Below are positions 37,676-50,857 of a DNA stretch of 64,000 nt, one piece after another. The position numbers were made by a program, and so were the translations under genes. The notes below the pieces were generated by a model that saw only the letters and a program-made list of their open reading frames with translations, searched no databases and was not told the DNA's origin. The stretch is from positions 339,604 through 403,603 of the forward strand of contig VWZF01003908.1 of the NCBI GenBank assembly GCA_013396755.1. Reading direction: 5' to 3'. Origin of the DNA: Sclerurus mexicanus (Eukaryota; Chordata; Aves; Passeriformes; Furnariidae). Positions within the stretch are counted from its first letter, which is position 1, and each line of letters begins with the position of its first letter.

Positions 37676-39477
37676 AGGGAAACCACCCATGGAGACACCA
37701 CTTAGCGGGAATCCCAAAACTGGAAGGAAACCTCTGTTGATTCCTTATCACGTTACAATGTGGAGGCGAATGATGAATTGCCCCGCGGTGCGGGGACGTG
37801 CAGCAGTCGGAGGTTGTCCAAAGGGTTTGTTGCCATTCGGGCCAGCTTGTTTTGGTTAGGTTTTGCAAAGGGGAAGAGGGGTGGTGAAAGCTCAGCTCCC
37901 AGGGCAAAGGAGCACTGAGGATGGATCACAGGCTGAGGGATGCCAAGGGGTGAGTGGGACCTTCCATCATGAACGCTGGGGCTTTGCAGCGACCCGGCTG
38001 TATTCCAGCACCTCACACCCACAGCCTCGCACCAATATGGGGGTAAAAACAGGCCATGCACCCCATCTCTGACCTAGGGGACACTTTGGGAGGCTGCTGC
38101 ACCTCCTTATTCCCTACCTTTTATCTAGCTCAAGTCTAGCATCTCCATCTCCAACCTCAGCTCCAACACACCCTATGTGAGCACGAGGATCACCTGGTCA
38201 GCTGGAGGGGGCAGAAAATGCCACCTCTGTTTCCTGCTATTTCGCTCAGTCTTAAGAAAACACTGGGATTCCTCAGCTGCTTTGGTTTTGCATATATACC
38301 TGTACACAACACACGTGCTCTTAAAACATTCAGGGCATTCACCAAGGACAAGAGAGAGATTTCCAGTGCCCTCCTGCCTCCACTGCCAGCACTTCCCAGC
38401 ATCCACTACCTTAGACTGTGTGTCTGCACATCCCAACGCCCCAGGGTTACGTTACTAAAAATAATGACATGTGCCTGACTGATAGGACTGTGCAGGGAAG
38501 CAGGAAGGGATCTGCTGTGGGGAGAGGCTACCGGGCTGGAGAAATTCTTGGTGCACTCAAATGCCACCGTGCTTGCTGGCTTCTGTTAGCTTTTCCAGTG
38601 CAGCACGGACTAAATCCTGAGAAAAGGGAATAGGGGTCAGCAGCAACCGTCTCCTGTCACTCCTTGTTGCATTCAGCCCTGGAAATTCCCTATTCTCTTC
38701 CGAGTATCTGGAGTAGAGCTGATCTGAGGCTTTTGATATCTCAGTCGTGTAAGTGTTTCTGCATCTAAGCATTCCCATTGCTTTGGGAGAGGGAGGCAGC
38801 GACCACAAACCACTCAGTCCTGCCCCAAACAATTATCCCGTTGCTATCACGGGGCTCTTCACGCCAGGACGAGCTGAGCAGTCAGTGTAAAGCCCTCACA
38901 GTTTGATCCCTCAAGCCCTGTCAAAGCAGGTCAGTCGCACCAGAGGGGAAGGAACATGGATATCATGATTTTCAATGCCAGGCACCGTTCGTTAGGACAA
39001 GCATTTAAGTGGAATTGCTTTTCACAGACAGAAAACTGTCTCCCAGCTCTGAGACCCTGAGCTGAAAACTGCAAAACATGCAAAGTGTCGAGGTATCTCC
39101 ACTTGGAGATTAACCCTGTCTGAGGGGCTATGGTGAAAGATAAGTCATCCCTATCTCTGGCACCAGCTATCTTTCCAAATGTGGATTCACCGTGGGTGAA
39201 AGGCACTGTCACCCCTCTAAAGAGCTCGGCCCAGCTCCCAGCCCAGCAGTTCAGATGAGATTTTAGGCTAATGAGGGTGAGAGGAGCCTCCCAGCCCAGC
39301 CTAGGGGAGCTGCCCACCTCCAGCACACACAACCTCGTCCCTCATTCAACCCCCAAGTGTCACCGGAAAGCAGGCTGGGGCTGTCCAGCCTGTGGGCAAG
39401 GGGAAACATCAGGAAGCAACGCTGACAGTCACGTTAGGAGAGGGAAAGCACGGAGCGGGGAGCAGCCAAGGTCTGAC

Positions 39478-39704
39478 CTTTTCTCTTGGTGCAGTGGTAG
39501 ATCTGGCTGTGCTCCTGGGAGATCGGGTAGGGGTTGGCAGGCGGTAGCAGGTCCTGGGAGGTGCTGGACACCCCGTTCTCGCACTGGTACTGGGAGCCCA
39601 GGTTGGAGGAGGCAGAAAGGACCCTGGTCTCGCCACTGAAGGGGCTGTGATTCGAGGACACTTTTTGTCTCACTGTGCTCCTGGGAACAACCGGGTACTC
39701 TTTA
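39478..39704 (-). CDS. TBX5: TBX5 exon 8 (linker after the T-box, start of C-terminal region)
   Basis: This 227-base exon opens with the T that finishes the split serine codon, then KEYPVVPRSTVRQKV. It passes through a Ser/Asn-rich linker with NLGSQYQCENGVS, and ends HSQIYHCTKRK plus one base (G) of the next codon. The acceptor is CGCTTTTAG. The donor AAAG|GTCAGA is weaker than consensus because +3 is C. Compared with human, changes are confined to the linker (for example SGETRVLSAS and SSTSQDLLPPANPYPIS), as expected outside the T-box. The TKRK end plus the start of exon 9 form the second reported nuclear localisation signal. If the donor is missed, only 14 more codons follow before TAA at 39434-39436. 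Confidence 0.96.
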
Positions 39705-41722
39705 CTAAAAGCGGAGAGATGAAAAATAAAACAAGTCAGAAAAGCAATCAATTAATAAATAGATCAGTGGATTAATAAATGAAGGCAGCACATTAGTGTC
39801 ATGGTGTTTGTTTAGGCTTTCAGGGAAACAGAGACGTCCCTCCCAGGAGACTGCAGCCCCGTCACACTATATCCATGCAGCACTCATTATTCCCTTCCCT
39901 TTGAGTACCTTTCCCTTTAGATTCATGCCTCTTCCACCACAGCTGCTATTTTACATCCATACTTAAAATAGATATGCAGTTATAGCAAAATGCACAAGAT
40001 TTATATATACATATTATAGGATTTATAAACTGTATAGTAGTTACAATGTATACGTGAATGTGCACATGCATGTAAATAAAAATTTCTGCCAAGTCGACTT
40101 GGAGATGGATTAAACATTTAGGACTATTTTTTCCCCTTATAGTAGTTGTTCCCATTCCTTTTCCCCAGGGTCTGTCAGCCTCGTTGTCCCGGATAGGGGA
40201 TCCCCGGACCACAGAACAAGCTCCGCTCCAGAGTGCTCAGAAAAGAGAAATAAATAAATCACCAAGATTTGATGCACACCAGAGGCACAGCCTCAGCAGA
40301 GCCAGGCTGGGAGGGTGAGCCCTAATGGCAAATCTGGATTGTTCCCTTGCTCTGAGCTTTGGTTTGAAGCAGGGATGCTTTGTCAACACTGGCTGGAATT
40401 TCCCTATTCTACAAGCCCCTACATTGTATTTTGGAGACATTTCTCCAAGCACACTAGCAACGTGGCTGAGCAAGATTATTTCTGCTCTGCAGGAGGAAGA
40501 ACTGAAGCTGAGTAGGGGGTTTCAGAGACTTCAGGAGAGGTATGAACCTCCTCCTGGGCTCTCTCCAATACAGATGGATGTTCCCTTAACCCAAGACTTG
40601 ATAAATGCATAAAGATCAGGTAGTAGAGCACAGGCTAGATTCCAAGACAAGGTTTCTCCTTTGAGGTTGTAACCATTGGAACCAGCTGGCTGTGGGGTAC
40701 CCTACATACCTGCCCAAAATCATTATGCTGGAGCAAGGACAGATCTTTAAATCCCATCAACAGGCTCACCTGGCTAGTTACACAAGGAGGAAGAGTCCTG
40801 AATCCCCAATTATGCCCCTTAGAAAGGACCTATCACTGTAGAATTCAGAACTTATTTACAAAATTTAACAATAGCAATTATATAAACCTACTCACAGCAG
40901 GGAGTTTTCATCCAAACCACTGCTGTGGTGGCTGCCAGAAGCATCAGCAACCGAGCTGTAATGAAGGGGAAATTCACCCAGGAGCTCAAAACCAAATAAA
41001 TGTGTCTCTCATTGTGCCATGAAAGCTTTCCAAACCCTGGGTACTGGTGGCTTGCCAAGGAAAGCCCATTCCAAAGGTGAGGTTTCATCCCCTGGAAGCC
41101 CAGCAGCTTCTCCCAGCAGGAGCACGGCTTCCCACCCTCTTGGGCTCGCTGGTCAGGCAGATTTTTCCCAGAACTGAAGTCCAGGCTGTGCATGAGGAAC
41201 AAAAGAGACATGGACTGGGAGAAAGCAGAGACTTATCCCTCAGATACACAAGACAACAATGGATGCCAAGCACTTAAATTTCCATCCCAGGAGCTCTCAC
41301 TGGAGGGCAGCTTTGGTGCCTTCTCGAGAAGGTCGACAGCTATGGCCATCAAACCTCACAGGTGACCCTCTAATCTTCCGGGGTCTAGAGGATCTTCCAG
41401 CCCTACCAGATTAAGGCTTTGAGCTGCCTGCTCCTGTCATTCTCCACCTTCACGCAGCTATCCTTGTGGAAACAGTACCAATGTGACACCTCAAAGCTGC
41501 ATTCCCACCATGTTTCCCTTCCAAGGAGACAATCCACAAGCAGGTGACGCATGGAGCATGCCTTTAGCTCTGCTCCCTAATGAGAGGCTGCTGCATGGAC
41601 TGGCTGATTCCTTCTTCCCCAGCTCCAATGCTACCAACATCCAACCCCCCAAGAAATGAAAGGCCCTCTTTTATTTTCCCCAGCGGGGCGCCTGTGAGCC
41701 GCGGTGGAGGAGAAGGGGAGAC

Positions 41723-41760
41723 ATGTCACAGCATGATGTCACAGCATGATGCCACATCAT
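41723..41760. repeat. 13-bp tandem repeat, about three copies
   Basis: ATGTCACAGCATG occurs twice in a row (41723-41735 and 41736-41748) and is followed by a diverged third unit. It borders the CR1 tail at 41.76 kb. Confidence 0.9.
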
Positions 41761-41761
41761 A

Positions 41762-41862
41762 TGTGGCACTGAAGGACACTGTTAGCAGTAGTTTTGGCAG
41801 TGCTGGGTAGATGGTTGAACACAATCTTAGAGATCTTTTCCAACCTAAGTGATTCTATGATC
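41762..41862 (+). mobile_element. CR1 LINE 3' tail
   Basis: Short sense CR1 tail ending AGATCTTTTCCAACCTAAGT then GATTCTATGAT, the diagnostic CR1 3' end. About 100 bases survive. It faces the antisense copy 310 bases to the right. Confidence 0.85.
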
Positions 41863-42172
41863 TTGTTCTCTGTGGCTTTTCTGGAAGATGCTGGGATGAC
41901 GGGTTTCACAGTCACTCCCTGCTTCGTGGGGGGAATAATTGGATGTCTCTTTGGAACATGGGATTAGGTCTGCATGGTAAACCATAAATTCTCCCCCATC
42001 AGCATCAGACCCTCACTGTGCAAAACACCACACAGACAATAAGAAACCATCCCCCATCTCAGCCCCTTCTCACCTAAATTAACAATTTTTCTCTTTCAAA
42101 GAGAAGAGAGGGGAGAGCAGAGGGGAAAAAATTAACAACCCAATTGTTTTTTTTCTTGATTAAAAAATATTT

Positions 42173-42415
42173 TCATAGAATCACTGAGGTCAAAAGAGAC
42201 CTCCAAGATCATCGAGTCCAACCTTGGACCAATCACCACCTTGTCAATTAGGCCAGAGCACTGAGTGCCACATCCAGTTCTTCCTTGAACACTCTAGGGA
42301 TGGGGACTCCACTACTTCCATGGACAGCCCCTTTCAATGCCTGACCACCCTTTCGGTGAAGAAATTCTTCCTCATGTCCAGCTGAACCTCAACTGCTTTC
42401 TTTCCGTAAAGAAGC
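42173..42415 (-). mobile_element. CR1 LINE 3' fragment
   Basis: Antisense CR1 beginning CATAGAATCACTGAGGTCAA, followed by AGACCTCCAAGATCATCGAG, CAATCACCACCTTGTCAATT, GGCCAGAGCACTGAGTGCCA and GAAATTCTTCCTCATGTCCA. It appears to be of the same subfamily as the tail at 41.8 kb. Confidence 0.9.
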
Positions 42416-45204
42416 TGTTTGCCTGAAACAGCAATATCTTCATACCTAGTTCCAGAGCACAGGTGGTGGCAGGATCCCACACTCCCCTTGCGCTCTGGAA
42501 ACCAAATTCCTTTCAGACTCCTTTGCCAGGGAACACGACAGACTCCGTGGCTCTAAGAGAGGGCTGTGGTGTTCTGTGGGACATGACGGGAGTCACACTG
42601 GACAGGGAACAGGTTGGAGACACCACGTTTCCAAACAGCAGTTCCCAGGAGGTATCGCAATAACTTCTCTCCAGACTGAAATATTTCCATTTCAGTCAAA
42701 ACATGTTGAGTCCTATTTTTGCCAAAAAATCAACTGTTTGAGGAGGGAGATGAAGGAAAGTATTTTCTAACTAAATATCTGAAACATTCTTTCTCTCACT
42801 TTGCCATTTTTCTATCCACAAGGGCAGTTATCTCTGTATTTCTACATGTTGTTCCTTATAGAAGTTGAGCTCTAATAAAGAGACATCTTTTATACCTTGT
42901 AAAGCAACAATAATTTCAAAACATTTATACCGTTTCCTGAGCCCACTGAACATGCAGTGTGCACACCCACCCTTTTTAAATACTAAAGGACAAAATAAAA
43001 TGGATCAGATTCTTTCCCCCCCACACACTAAAAGACACTATTGCCAAAATAAGTGGTTGTAATCCTGGGCTATAGTTCAATGGAATGAAAGGTTTTGTTC
43101 ATTGCTGGCCCAAAATGACTGTTTTGTCCAGAAATTTTGCTGTCCAAAAAAAAATTGTAGTAAAGTAGGAAGGGAAAAAAGAAGTTAGACCTTGACCTAG
43201 ACAGGCAATATAGGAAATTGTCTACACGGCAAGGAAGACGCTGGTGCCCCTGGGCCAGAATGTGAGTTAGTTTTACAGGAGGGTGTTAATAGGCTACATT
43301 TTTTTTGCATTAAAAATTGCGAAATTAGAAGGGGGAAAAAAAACTTGGGGAAAAAAGTTTACAAGGAAAGAAGCTGTCACTGATCTATTTAAAGCCTTTT
43401 GGAGGCTAATTATGAATACTTAGTTACTGTAGTTGGTGTATTACAATAGCAGAGGGGACAAGAAGGAAAGGGGGAGCCACTCAAGGTGCTCTGCATCACC
43501 AAGTTTACAAAGGGCCATCAGAAGAGAATATTACTTCAATTTTCATTAAAGTTTAGGGAAAAGACATCAAGGATGAGGTCCAAGACCATAATGAATGGCT
43601 TCAGTCCTTAAGTGTGAACTCTGTTGTTAACTCCTACCTCACTAAAGGTTCCCCAGACCTATAGGATTGGACACCACCCTCTGCATGACTTTCCTAATAG
43701 CACACATGAATTGCACTTCAAGTTCATCATATAACCCCAGCCCCATAGATTGGGCCTTACAAGTGAACCCTTCCTGCATTTCCCGAGCATTTCCACTCAA
43801 ATCAGACCTCTGCCAGGTGGAATTAGGAGACTCAGTCTCACTTTCTTGCATGATGTCTTCCCCTGGTGAAATGATTCCCTCGCCATGACTGAGCTCCATA
43901 AGATCACTTATGCCACAAATTCCTACCTAGCAAAAAATTCAAAGGGGCAAATTCAAGACCTTGTTGGCCCTGCAAACGAAACAAAACTGAAAAAGAATTA
44001 TATATATAGACCTTCACCTAGTGACATCCAGTCCACTTTTTTGCTTATTACTGCACTGTAAGGGAGCAATAGTTTTCAATGTGTTATCATGTGCAGACTA
44101 GAAGTTTCCTAATGTACCAGCCAATGCACAGCAAGCAATGTTCCCAGTCAAAACCCTTGTTAAAAGTCTTTTCAAACATGCACAATTTATAGCCAGGAAG
44201 CTTCTGTATTGATCCTAAGCAAGTTATTTTAGATGAAGTTTCTGATATTTCTGCAACAAAACATTATATATACCAAGGGTTCCAGAGCTGATGGTAACAA
44301 GGCTTCAAAAGACTCATTAAACATCAGATCCCAAGGCTCATGCTGATATCTGTTCAAGGTCAAGATGAAGCTTGATATGGAAAAGGATTTCCCCATGGTC
44401 AGTTGCTCCCATGTTCTAACAGCATCCTTTGAAGCCCCTGAGATGTCCAGATCTTGTTCACAACATCAAATCTTAGTCCAAAAACTGATACAAGATCTGT
44501 CCGTGGCTGAACATACTGATTCCTCCCTCCACTCTTTCCAAATTCCCAGGAGATTTTAACTCCTCCTTGGTCAGTCACTGCAACAGGACAAATGTTTGTC
44601 ATCCTATCAGTCCCACCACCTCCACCCACCCAGCCCAGTGGTGCAGAATCAAACCCCAATTCCAGATGTGCAAACATAATGGCTTTGGGGTTTATATTTC
44701 CCAGGCCACCAATTGTTGTCCTTCCTGCTGAGACTCAGGAGTAGGAGACAAATGGAAGTCAGCCATAACAGACATAGAAAAAGGAATTGAAAAAGAAAAA
44801 AAAAGTGACTGAAATAAATATACCATCTCCCAGGAAAAAAATAAACCAGAAAACTATTGTCAATGCACATTCGTTTCAGCTTATTTCCAGCATATTGAAA
44901 TAAAATTGAACCGCTCTCAAGAGGCTGTCTGGGGAGTTTGAAGTGGATAAACTGCAGCAGGAAAGGACGTGGTAGGAGGGGAATTACTGAGTACTTCCTT
45001 CAGTCTTACCCTCTGATTAAACATGACCTCTCTCTGTGTGCAGACTGCAGACCAGCCCCGCAGAAAATAATACCCAAGACTGGATGGCCAGTAATACAAG
45101 TCAAAATGTCCTCTGAGAAATACATGAGGTTGTTCACTGCAGCTTTTCCCACCAATCTATCAAATGGCCTGACCTTCCAACCAGAACATGAAGGGGTCCA
45201 ATAA

Positions 45205-45928
45205 CCCCAGGCTGGGTGCAGACGTGGGAATCTCATGTGGTTTAACAAGCCCAAGTGCAAGGTGCTGCTCCTGGGTTGGGCCAACCCTGGGTGTCGATCC
45301 AAGCTGGGAGATAAACAGTTTGACAGCAGCCCTGGGGAGAAGGACTTTAGGGTGCTGGGCATGAACCAGCCCAGAAACCCACCATGTGTTGGGCTGATCC
45401 CACACTGTGGACAGTAGGGCAGGGGCTGGATTCTGCCCTTCTGCCCCACTCAAGTGAGATCCCACCTGCAGAGCTGCCTCCAGCTCCGGGGTTCCCAGCA
45501 CAAGAAGGACATGGAGCTGCTGGAGCAAGTCCAGAGGAGGTCACAGAGATGATTAGAGAGATGGAGCACCTCACCTATGAGGAAAGGCTCAGAGAACTGA
45601 GTTGGTTCAGCCTGGAAAAGAGAAGGCTGGAGAGAGACCATTTACAAGAGCCTGGAGTGACAGGACAAGGGAAGTGGCTTCACACTGACAGAGAGTAGCT
45701 GCAGATTGGATATCAGAAAAAAGTTATTTACTGTGAGAGTGATGAGGCACTGAAATAGGTTGTCCAGAGAAGTTGTGGATGTCTCATCCCTGGAAGTGTT
45801 CAAGACCAGGTTGGACGGGGCTTGGAGCAACCTGGTCTAGCAGAAGGTGCTCCTGTCCATGGCAAGGCGTTGGAACTAGATGGGCTCTAAGATCCCTTCC
45901 AACCCAAACTATTCTATGATGACTCTAT
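45205..45928 (+). mobile_element. CR1 LINE 3' fragment (longest copy)
   Basis: Sense CR1 of about 720 bases. It includes AAGCCCAAGTGCAAGGTGCT, GGGGAGAAGGACTTTAGGGT, CCTATGAGGAAAGGCTCAGA, GGAAGTGTTCAAGACCAGGT and the tail TCCCTTCCAACCCAAACTAT then TCTATGATGACTCTATG. The frame is broken; the open frames at 45384-45698 and on the opposite strand are remnants. Confidence 0.9.
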
Positions 45929-47223
45929 GGTATGTTTGCAACCGGTGCTTCCACCACTCCTCTGAACAGTGCAGCCCAAAGAGGCAAGAAACCTGAGAAT
46001 CAGACAGTGATCCAGAGCTATCATTATCAGGCACAGAAAAAGGTAGATTCCTGCAGAAAAAAATGCCACCGTTTGTGTTGGAGTAAGAACACAAGAGGAG
46101 ATGGAGGGTGGATGTTGGCCAACAGAGATGAGAGCTGCACCCCTTCGTGCTTGGCTGAGCTTCTGCAAGTCAGGTCTTGCTAAGCAGATCACCCAAAGAC
46201 GGTTCGACAGAAGAAACTGCAGCTACTCTGTGTTACCTGAGCTGAGCTTCTCACTTTAAAAGACCTGTGGATATTCTCCAGTGAGGTCTGTAGAACTTTA
46301 TTTTGGATTCCATCTGAATTCCATCAAACTCTATAGAACACATCACAAATCTACCGTTCCCACTGGGACTTTGACGAGGAAAATTTCCTCGGGGATGTTT
46401 GCTGGAGGAAAGCATCATCTCTCCAACAGATGTTATAACTCTAAGTCTTACACTGAAATGTTTCAGACAGCACGTGGCTCTTGGGAGATTTCAGTGGCAG
46501 AACATAGGAAATGGAAGTGGATGTAAAGATGTGATGAGAAGACACAAGAAAAACAAGGTTGTTTGCAGTGGACCGAGACCGACTTGCGTTAGTCAGCCTG
46601 GTACCTCTCAGTCCAACATGATGTTAACATGCCCAGGTAACCAATCCCTAGAGGCTGATCCATTTATTCTACTGGCACCTCAAAATGCACTGTCATCTCT
46701 GTCACACCAGCTCTGAATCGTGGAACTGATTTTATGTCCTTCATGTCTGGCTCAGTTTCTGTTCTCGATTACGCATGGGAATCTTTGAAATAACTCCATT
46801 GGAGCCAACAAGATTACTGTGGATTAATGCCAAAGGCAGCAAACTATGGCTCGTGAGAGAAAACCTACCCATGACATACCCATCACTCTTCTGTGTCCTG
46901 TGGATCATTCTGGATCTTTGCCTCGCTTTGAAAGGAGCCAACAAGGGAGCCAAGAGCCACCATTTAATGGAATCATCATTCCTCTCAGAAGCTTTCCCAA
47001 TAAGAAGCTTCAAGGACTAATTTGAATTAGTTTGAGTGAAATGTAACTACTGTGTGGGACTTCCAGAAGCACTTCAGCGCCCATAACAACCGCCAAAGAC
47101 AATGGGAGTTGCAGATGACCAGCAAAAATTGGTTACAGGGTTTAACAGAATTGCTCTCTTACAGTGCTCTAGCCCCAGACACACAAACTCTTCTCCCCTG
47201 CTGTCCTTTGGCAGTCACGGATT

Positions 47224-47225
47224 AA

Positions 47226-47283
<58 letters not shown>
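47224..47283. repeat. (AAT)n microsatellite
   Basis: About 19 uninterrupted AAT triplets in TBX5 intron 7. On the transcript strand it reads as ATT repeats. Perfect arrays this long are usually length-polymorphic. The encoded poly-isoleucine run in a minus-strand open frame is meaningless. Confidence 0.97.
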
Positions 47284-50200
47284 GCTGTGACTTGCATGCA
47301 ACCCCCCAAATCACCCCATAGCTGTGGTTTGCCAGTACAGCTCCATTGACTCTCAATGTATAGAGAACTTCCATGGCAAAGTCCTACACTGGCATCTGCA
47401 ATGCAGATCTCGTCTCTCTGCATAAACTTCACCCTCTGCCTGTTTCTGCCACGTGTTTTGCTCTTGCTCTCCACACCAAAATCCCTTTGGCACAGGCAGA
47501 AGCTCTGAGTGGAGACAAAACAGATTTTTGCAGCACAGAGGGGCAAGAGATCCAAAAGGAATATTTTACTTGAGATTTCCAGTGTCATTTTTACTTGATT
47601 TATGTTTTTCAACTGTAGCAGGACTACAGGGTACAGATGCAGTATAACTCACCTGCCTCTCTGCATTTTTGTCTTTTTTCCTTTCTTTTTAATGCTTCTG
47701 TGTATTTTTCCCTAATCAAGGAAATAATGAACTCAATCTTATGCTCAGAAACTTGAAAACTGGGAGAAATCTATTCTTCCAGAGCATACATCCTACCAAA
47801 GAAGCTGATAAAACGGCCCCTGTGTTCTTCAGAAAGAAAGGCAGTGGGGGCAAAATGAACATGTGTCAGAAGTCTGTGTTCACTGGAATTTGAATCTCTC
47901 TGGAGCTCGTGGTTCTTCTTCTGAATGAAATCATCTGCTGCTGAAAGGTTTAACATCACTACTGAATGACGTTTACTACTCTCTCACAGCCAAAGGTGCA
48001 CGCAGACCACCAGGGCTCGTGCGATGACAGTTCTTTCTCTTAAAAAGGATTTAATCTCATGTAATTTTAGCTATTTAAAGGCGGGAAACTGTAAACAAAT
48101 CATTCAGGCTCTGCAGGTGAGACAGGCAGGAGGAGAGCTCCTCACCCGCCCTGCCATCCGTGTGTTGAGCTCTCAAAGGAAAGCAGCTTTGCAGGGAATT
48201 AAGAAACATTTTACATTTAAATAGAGGAAACATAGAGATGTTGAGGCTTCCCTCAGCATGAAAAAGTCCTCCTTCCCTCCATGGCTGTACCCCTTAATGA
48301 GATGATCAGTGACCTGATGAATGTCAGGTCACCAGTTTCTGATACAAAAGGCTGTGCAGTGTTATAAAAATGTGCCTTTTTGCCTTTTTTCATAGTGAAG
48401 GAATGGCACTAAAAACACACCCCGTCATATTCTCCAAAGGGCATAAATGGGCATCGCTCTCCTAAAACCAAGACAGACAGACTTCTCCCTGCCAGCTGGG
48501 GAGTGGGTCCATCACTGGGAAACAACTTCATACACATTCATTTATGTATTGAAACATATTTCATATACATTTAATAGCATTTTTAATATAAATTTATATG
48601 TTAAACCTATATAAACCCACAAAAGGCAGGTCATAGTTCTCTAGCGTACTTGATCCTGAATGGTTCTTTATCTTACAGACACAATCTATTTTTCATATAT
48701 ACAACTTATTTATATAACTTATTTTATGTATGTTTTCATATATTTTTATATAATTTTGCATATATTCATATTTATACATAAAAAAACCCACAAAGGTGGG
48801 CACATGTTTTCAACCTTGAATGGGTCTTTATTTTACTATAATAATCTTATCCTGCCCTCCCTTAAAAAAATGACATCTTTGTAAAGGCACACAGCCATTT
48901 CTATGCTATCAGGACAGAGGATAAGTTATTAAGGAAGTGAACATCAGAAATTATCCTGTAAAGCCAAGGCTGTGGATTTTAACCCTTTCAGCCCCACCAG
49001 GTCTGAGCGGGTGTATTTATATATTCCAAGTGTTTCTGTTCACTGGATCGTCGACTACAACCGCAGGCCCGCGTTAAAATGCCAAGCAATTTTTAGCATG
49101 GCTTGATGCCATGCTCTTCGTATGGCACGAAGCCCTTTCTAATAGTCCTCACTGTTCGACCTCCTCCCTCCCTCTCCAAAAAAACCCCACCGTGAATGTA
49201 AACCTTCAAATCTTTCCATTGACCGTAATGAAAGGGTGGCTTAGCAGCAAAAAAAATGAGGAGGGGACATCGTTACTCGAGTTCCAGCAGAGGCTGGGAG
49301 ACTGGCACAGGGTGGGGGGAAGCTATTTCAAGTGGTAGTGCACCCATAAATAAATAAATATTGACATGTTATGCCAGGGTCTGTGCTGTCCTTGGAAAGG
49401 GCAGGCAGGGAACACAAGGCACATTCAGAAGACCACAGAGATGATTTAGATTGAGAAGATTAAGTGTTATATATGCCTTTTTTATACATATATATTGGCT
49501 TTTCTGGGGCTGAGCCCGAAAACGTTTGTACACAGGAGTACATTTGCCCATTTGAGTAGGGTTATGGGAGTGTTTGCAAGATTACAGGAATTATTTGTTG
49601 CCTGACAGCATGATTTTCCTGGCTGTGGAGAGCCCTGCTCAGGTCATCAACCACAGCAACCAGAAGAGACTTTGACATCTGTGCTGCAGCCTGTGGTGAC
49701 CACCTACAGCTGGTCTTGGGAGGGCAGTGGGAAGAGCCCTCCCATCAGCAGGTCACAGGGCAGGTCCCTGCCGTTCTCCACCGAGAACCAGCACTGCTGA
49801 TCCCAGAGAAAAAGGGTTCCGAGTCACTGCTCCCCTTCTGGATGGAAAATGCTATGCTGAGCATCTACATTTGTCCTAGGTATAGTCATGGGTATGGCAG
49901 CGTTCCTGCAAAACATTTGCACCAGGAAGCAGCTTGACACATGGACAAAGTTCCAAGTGAATTGAAAGGCATGAAGTTAATTACCGGCAGGACCTGACAT
50001 TTAGAAAAGGACATTAAACAAGATTTTTAAACAAGATTTAGGCTTGATTTTCAGCTAAAGTACTTACATCCAAAACTGAGATTCGAAAAGGTCTCCTCAG
50101 CCACCTGGCACTGGAGATCCCAACGTTTTCTAACACTTTCATCCTTCAGCCTGAAACCACCACATCTGCATTCCTACTCTGCACATCCAGAACCATCCAG

Positions 50201-50765
50201 GCAAACACCCCCTCCTGCCAAAGACCCTCAAAAGCCAGTGACAACACAACACAGGGCTCTACACCAAGATCTCCAGAGGCACCCTTAACAAACATACTCC
50301 TAGAACAAGGCTGCGAGCTTTGCCTTTGAAGCTCTGTCACCTGGGATAAAAAACAACTCTTCCACGGTAGCCTGGTGGCCACAGCTTCTTCAAGCTAGTC
50401 CAAGTCTCTGGTTGCTTTAAACAGGTCTAAGCCCACGTGCAGCCACAGAGTTGTCTGTTTAGCACAAAGCTAGAGGTTCTTCTGGATGGGGACATGTCAG
50501 AAAAAAATATGAGCCCCTGCATCTAAGAGGACAACCCGCAACCTGCAAACTAGCAGTGAAGGTATCCACCTTGGAATGGGAGGTCCTGAATTTTGGCCCC
50601 ACATCCTGATGGTATGGCAGCAACCTGTTGTAAAACGCACACGCAGACCCCAGAGAAGGGACTGCCACTATGCCCTGGCTTAGCCCAAGCCTCAAGTGAC
50701 ATGCAAAGCAAAGCCCAGGTGGTTCTCATGGTCCTGAGCGAGTCCCCACGATGGAGACACGTTAC

Positions 50766-50857
50766 CTCTGCATCCTGGACATCCTGTGGAGCTCCATGTC
50801 ATCGCTGCCGCGGAAACCTTTCGCGAAAGGGTTGTTCTCAATCTTTAACTGGGTGAT
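50766..50857 (-). CDS. TBX5: TBX5 exon 7 (end of T-box, minor-groove helix)
   Basis: This 92-base exon encodes 30 residues, ITQLKIENNPFAKGFR then GSDDMELHRMSRMQ, and ends with two bases (AG) of a serine codon finished by exon 8. The acceptor is CTTTCAG and the donor is AG|GTAACG. In the known TBX5 structure this is the C-terminal 3-10 helix. Human Phe232 and Phe236 enter the minor groove, and Arg237 is a Holt-Oram mutation site (established knowledge). The equivalent F, F and R are all present in NPFAKGFR. The exon is isolated between introns of 8,564 and 11,061 bases. It is too short to stand out as an open frame and was placed from its protein match and splice sites. Confidence 0.96.

Larger units (their letters stand above)
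30798..39477 (-). other. TBX5 intron 8
   Basis: This 8,680-base intron lies between the two C-terminal exons. It contains a 22-N assembly gap (31915-31936), one CR1 copy (34.78-35.21 kb), short simple repeats (GAAGA near 33277-33296, TTCC at 36357-36375) and an enhancer-like block at 37.43-37.67 kb. The remainder holds no recognised feature. Confidence 0.9.
39705..50765 (-). other. TBX5 intron 7
   Basis: This 11,061-base intron is the longest complete one here and the most invaded by repeats. It has three CR1 fragments (41.8, 42.2-42.4 and 45.2-45.9 kb), an (AAT)n microsatellite (47.22 kb) and a 13-bp tandem repeat (41.72 kb). Repeat-free blocks at 48.0-48.25 kb (GTAAACAAAT forkhead-like motif, GGCGGGAA) and 48.95-49.15 kb look less random but are unassigned. 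The rest is ordinary AT-rich intron. Confidence 0.9.
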
